Source: Flavobacterium cheongpyeongense (GTDB taxonomy: Bacteria; Bacteroidota; Bacteroidia; Flavobacteriales; Flavobacteriaceae). Taken from it: a stretch of DNA of 64,000 bases. Positions 62,360 to 64,000 of this stretch are shown here, in pieces. A program made the position numbers and the translations under genes. The notes under the pieces are model-generated. The model saw only the letters and a list, made by a program, of their open reading frames with translations, did no database searches and was not told the DNA's origin. Position 1 is the first letter of the stretch. Every line of letters starts with the position of its first letter. The stretch covers positions 434,001-498,000 of the forward strand of contig NZ_QJHK01000002.1 in the NCBI RefSeq assembly GCF_003202435.1, read 5' to 3'.

Positions 62360-63704
62360 AACGAACATAACAATACTGCATGAAGAACTTGATTGGCTTG
62401 AAAAAGTAATACAACAAGTCATCTGTAGCTATTTGATGCAAGAAGGTCATGAAAACGATTGGCACGATATTCCTATACCTGATTTATCTACAGAAAATAG
62501 CCCTTTCGCTTCCTTAGTAAACAATTGGAACATAAACATCTATGAACGTTTAGGAATTGCACTATGCTTAGCACCACATCTTAGACCTGAAATCCTAGAT
62601 ATTTTCTTTGGAAAAAATGCTATGTATGATCGAGGTTTCACCGAATTTGGAGGTGTAATAGATAAAGGACATAGCGGCTTTATACCAACAGGACAAACAT
62701 TGGCTTTCTTAATTACTGCTACACATAAAGAATTACTAAATGAAGTCCATAAAATAGTAAGCAAAGAAAACAAACTCATCAAAGAAGATGTACTGCAATT
62801 AGCCGAAACAGATGCTTTCATTCCAAAATTAAATGGTATTCTTAGTCTGCATCACAATTGGTTTCATTATTTTATAACCAATGAAAAAATAAGTGTCGCA
62901 CAAAGTGCTTCTTTCCCGGCACAAAAAATAACCAGCTCTTTGAACTGGGAAGATGTCGTACTGGATACTATCGTTATGGAACAAGTTAATGAAATCCTCA
63001 CTTGGCTAGAACATGGCGAAACCTTACTCAACGAATGGGGTTTGTCCAGCAAAATAAAGCCTGGTTATCGCGCCTTGTTTTACGGTCCACCAGGAACAGG
63101 AAAATCATTAACCGCTACCCTTTTAGGAAAAGCAACAAACAAAGAAGTCTATCGTATCGATTTATCCATGATTGTTTCCAAATACATTGGAGAAACCGAG
63201 AAAAATTTATCCAAAGTATTTGATATTGCCCGAGATAAAGAGTGGATTTTGTTTTTTGATGAGGCCGATGCCTTATTTGGTAAACGAACTGCCGCTAATT
63301 CATCCAATGACCGACATGCCAACCAGCAAACTGCTCATTTATTGCAACTCATTGAAGATTTTCCCGGAGTCGTTATTCTGGCTTCTAATTTAAGAGCCAA
63401 TATGGATGAAGCATTTACCAGACGATTTCAGGCTATAATCCATTTTAATATGCCATCTACAGAAGAACGTTATCAATTGTGGCAAAATGCATTCTCAGGC
63501 ATTTGTACTTTATCAGAAGAAATTGATTTATACCAAATCGCCGAAGATTATGAGCTGGCAGGTGGAGCTATTATTAATGTATTGCGATACTGTGCCTTGG
63601 CTGCAATAGGCAGAAATGATTCCGTTGTAACTAAAAACGAGTTATTAAAAGGAATAAAACGGGAGTTTAGCAAAGAAAATAAAACCCTAATTCTAAAAAA
63701 ATAA
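62349..63704 (+). CDS. AAA+ ATPase of the eCIS (Pvc15/Afp15-like)
   Basis: The 451-residue protein has an N-terminal helical domain of about 200 residues, then an AAA+ core with Walker A GPPGTGKS (246-253), Walker B ILFFDEADALFG (Asp304-Glu305), sensor SNLRANMDEAF and arginine fingers Arg358-Arg359. It is a cytoplasmic assembly or cargo-loading ATPase, as in PVC and Afp, where it is needed for effector loading or particle assembly. The gene is followed three bases later by a muramidase gene. Confidence 0.9.
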   Translation: MGSKTNITILHEELDWLEKVIQQVICSYLMQEGHENDWHDIPIPDLSTENSPFASLVNNWNINIYERLGIALCLAPHLRPEILDIFFGKNAMYDRGFTEFGGVIDKGHSGFIPTGQTLAFLITATHKELLNEVHKIVSKENKLIKEDVLQLAETDAFIPKLNGILSLHHNWFHYFITNEKISVAQSASFPAQKITSSLNWEDVVLDTIVMEQVNEILTWLEHGETLLNEWGLSSKIKPGYRALFYGPPGTGKSLTATLLGKATNKEVYRIDLSMIVSKYIGETEKNLSKVFDIARDKEWILFFDEADALFGKRTAANSSNDRHANQQTAHLLQLIEDFPGVVILASNLRANMDEAFTRRFQAIIHFNMPSTEERYQLWQNAFSGICTLSEEIDLYQIAEDYELAGGAIINVLRYCALAAIGRNDSVVTKNELLKGIKREFSKENKTLILKK

Positions 63705-63707
63705 ACG

Positions 63708-64000
63708 ATGCTAAAAAATATAACATTAGCTTTAGCAATATGGTTTTTAGTGGATTGGGCTTATAATGAAAAAATAAAACCTTTCTTAAAGACAGAATTA
63801 AACACAGCAATTGCTGAACCCTCAAAAGACAGTTTAAATAATAAACCATTGAGTTTAGTTAAAAATTTATTATCAAAAGATTCTGTTACTTACGGATTAG
63901 ATATTTCACACTATCAAGGTGATCTTATAACTGCATTAAATAAAAAGAAAGATTCCCTTTATTTTGTCATTTGCAAAGCCACAGAAGGAACCAGTTATAT
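63708..64000 (+). CDS. Membrane-anchored GH25 muramidase, N-terminal part
   Basis: The frame from ATG 63708 is open to the window edge (97 codons). An N-terminal hydrophobic segment (ITLALAIWFLVDWAYN) suggests an inner-membrane anchor or uncleaved signal. From about residue 64 the GH25 lysozyme start is seen: YGLDISHYQGD with the catalytic-type Asp, then FVICKATEGTSY. The spacing after the ATPase (three bases) places it in the same operon. It may open the cell wall for particle release, or act as a weapon-associated lysozyme. Confidence 0.8.
   Translation, partial: MLKNITLALAIWFLVDWAYNEKIKPFLKTELNTAIAEPSKDSLNNKPLSLVKNLLSKDSVTYGLDISHYQGDLITALNKKKDSLYFVICKATEGTSY

Noticed and set aside
40586..64000. 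Type VI secretion system or prophage tail
   Set aside because: There are no TssJLM membrane-complex genes, capsid, portal, terminase or integrase. The gene order with Pvc16-like cap, LysM hub, DUF5908 protein and AAA+ ATPase is that of an eCIS.

Overview
The window looks like a chromosome segment of a Flavobacterium-type Bacteroidetes. The base composition is AT-rich. It carries SusC/SusD and FecI/FecR-type genes, a type IX secretion sorting tail, a GldG-family ABC protein, and a sequence matching the Bacteroidetes -7 promoter consensus (TAnnTTTG). No rRNA, tRNA, CRISPR array or intact insertion sequence was recognised.

Bases 1-30,700 form a catabolic region. At the left, on the minus strand, are the start of an aldehyde dehydrogenase and a dihydrodipicolinate-synthase-family lyase, divergent from an AraC regulator. 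These are typical hydroxyproline-catabolism neighbours. A plus-strand run follows: an M1 peptidase, a dipeptidyl-peptidase-IV-like S9 enzyme, an M24 Xaa-Pro peptidase and a secreted DUF6055 protein. A long minus-strand operon (22.7 to 11.1 kb) encodes a GH127 beta-L-arabinofuranosidase-type enzyme, a DUF5695 protein, an ornithine-cyclodeaminase/ketimine-reductase-family enzyme, GH43, GH97 and a decayed DUF6055 gene. Head-to-head with it are an ECF sigma factor, a FecR anti-sigma factor, SusC and SusD. Together the parts fit use of plant hydroxyproline-rich glycoproteins (extensin-like): glycans are trimmed, proline-rich peptides cleaved, and hydroxyproline sent to 2-oxoglutarate. This is my inference from gene content.

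Bases 30,700-40,100 hold an ABC ATPase, a GldF/GldG-like fusion, a secreted M16 peptidase and an SDR oxidoreductase. Around the SDR gene are gene relics, including a TetR remnant with three operator-like repeats. A LuxR-type regulator with a degenerate receiver domain follows.

Bases 40,586-64,000 are a plus-strand extracellular contractile injection system (eCIS; Afp/PVC-like). The order is cap (Pvc16-like), unknown 271 aa protein, sheath, two tube proteins, DUF5908 protein, LysM hub, VgrG-like spike, PAAR tip, gp25, two large baseplate J-like proteins, tape measure, two alanine/asparagine-rich helical proteins, a 305 aa protein with possible gasdermin-like features, AAA+ ATPase, and the start of a membrane-anchored GH25 muramidase. 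The last five genes include the best candidates for cargo, accessory or release proteins.
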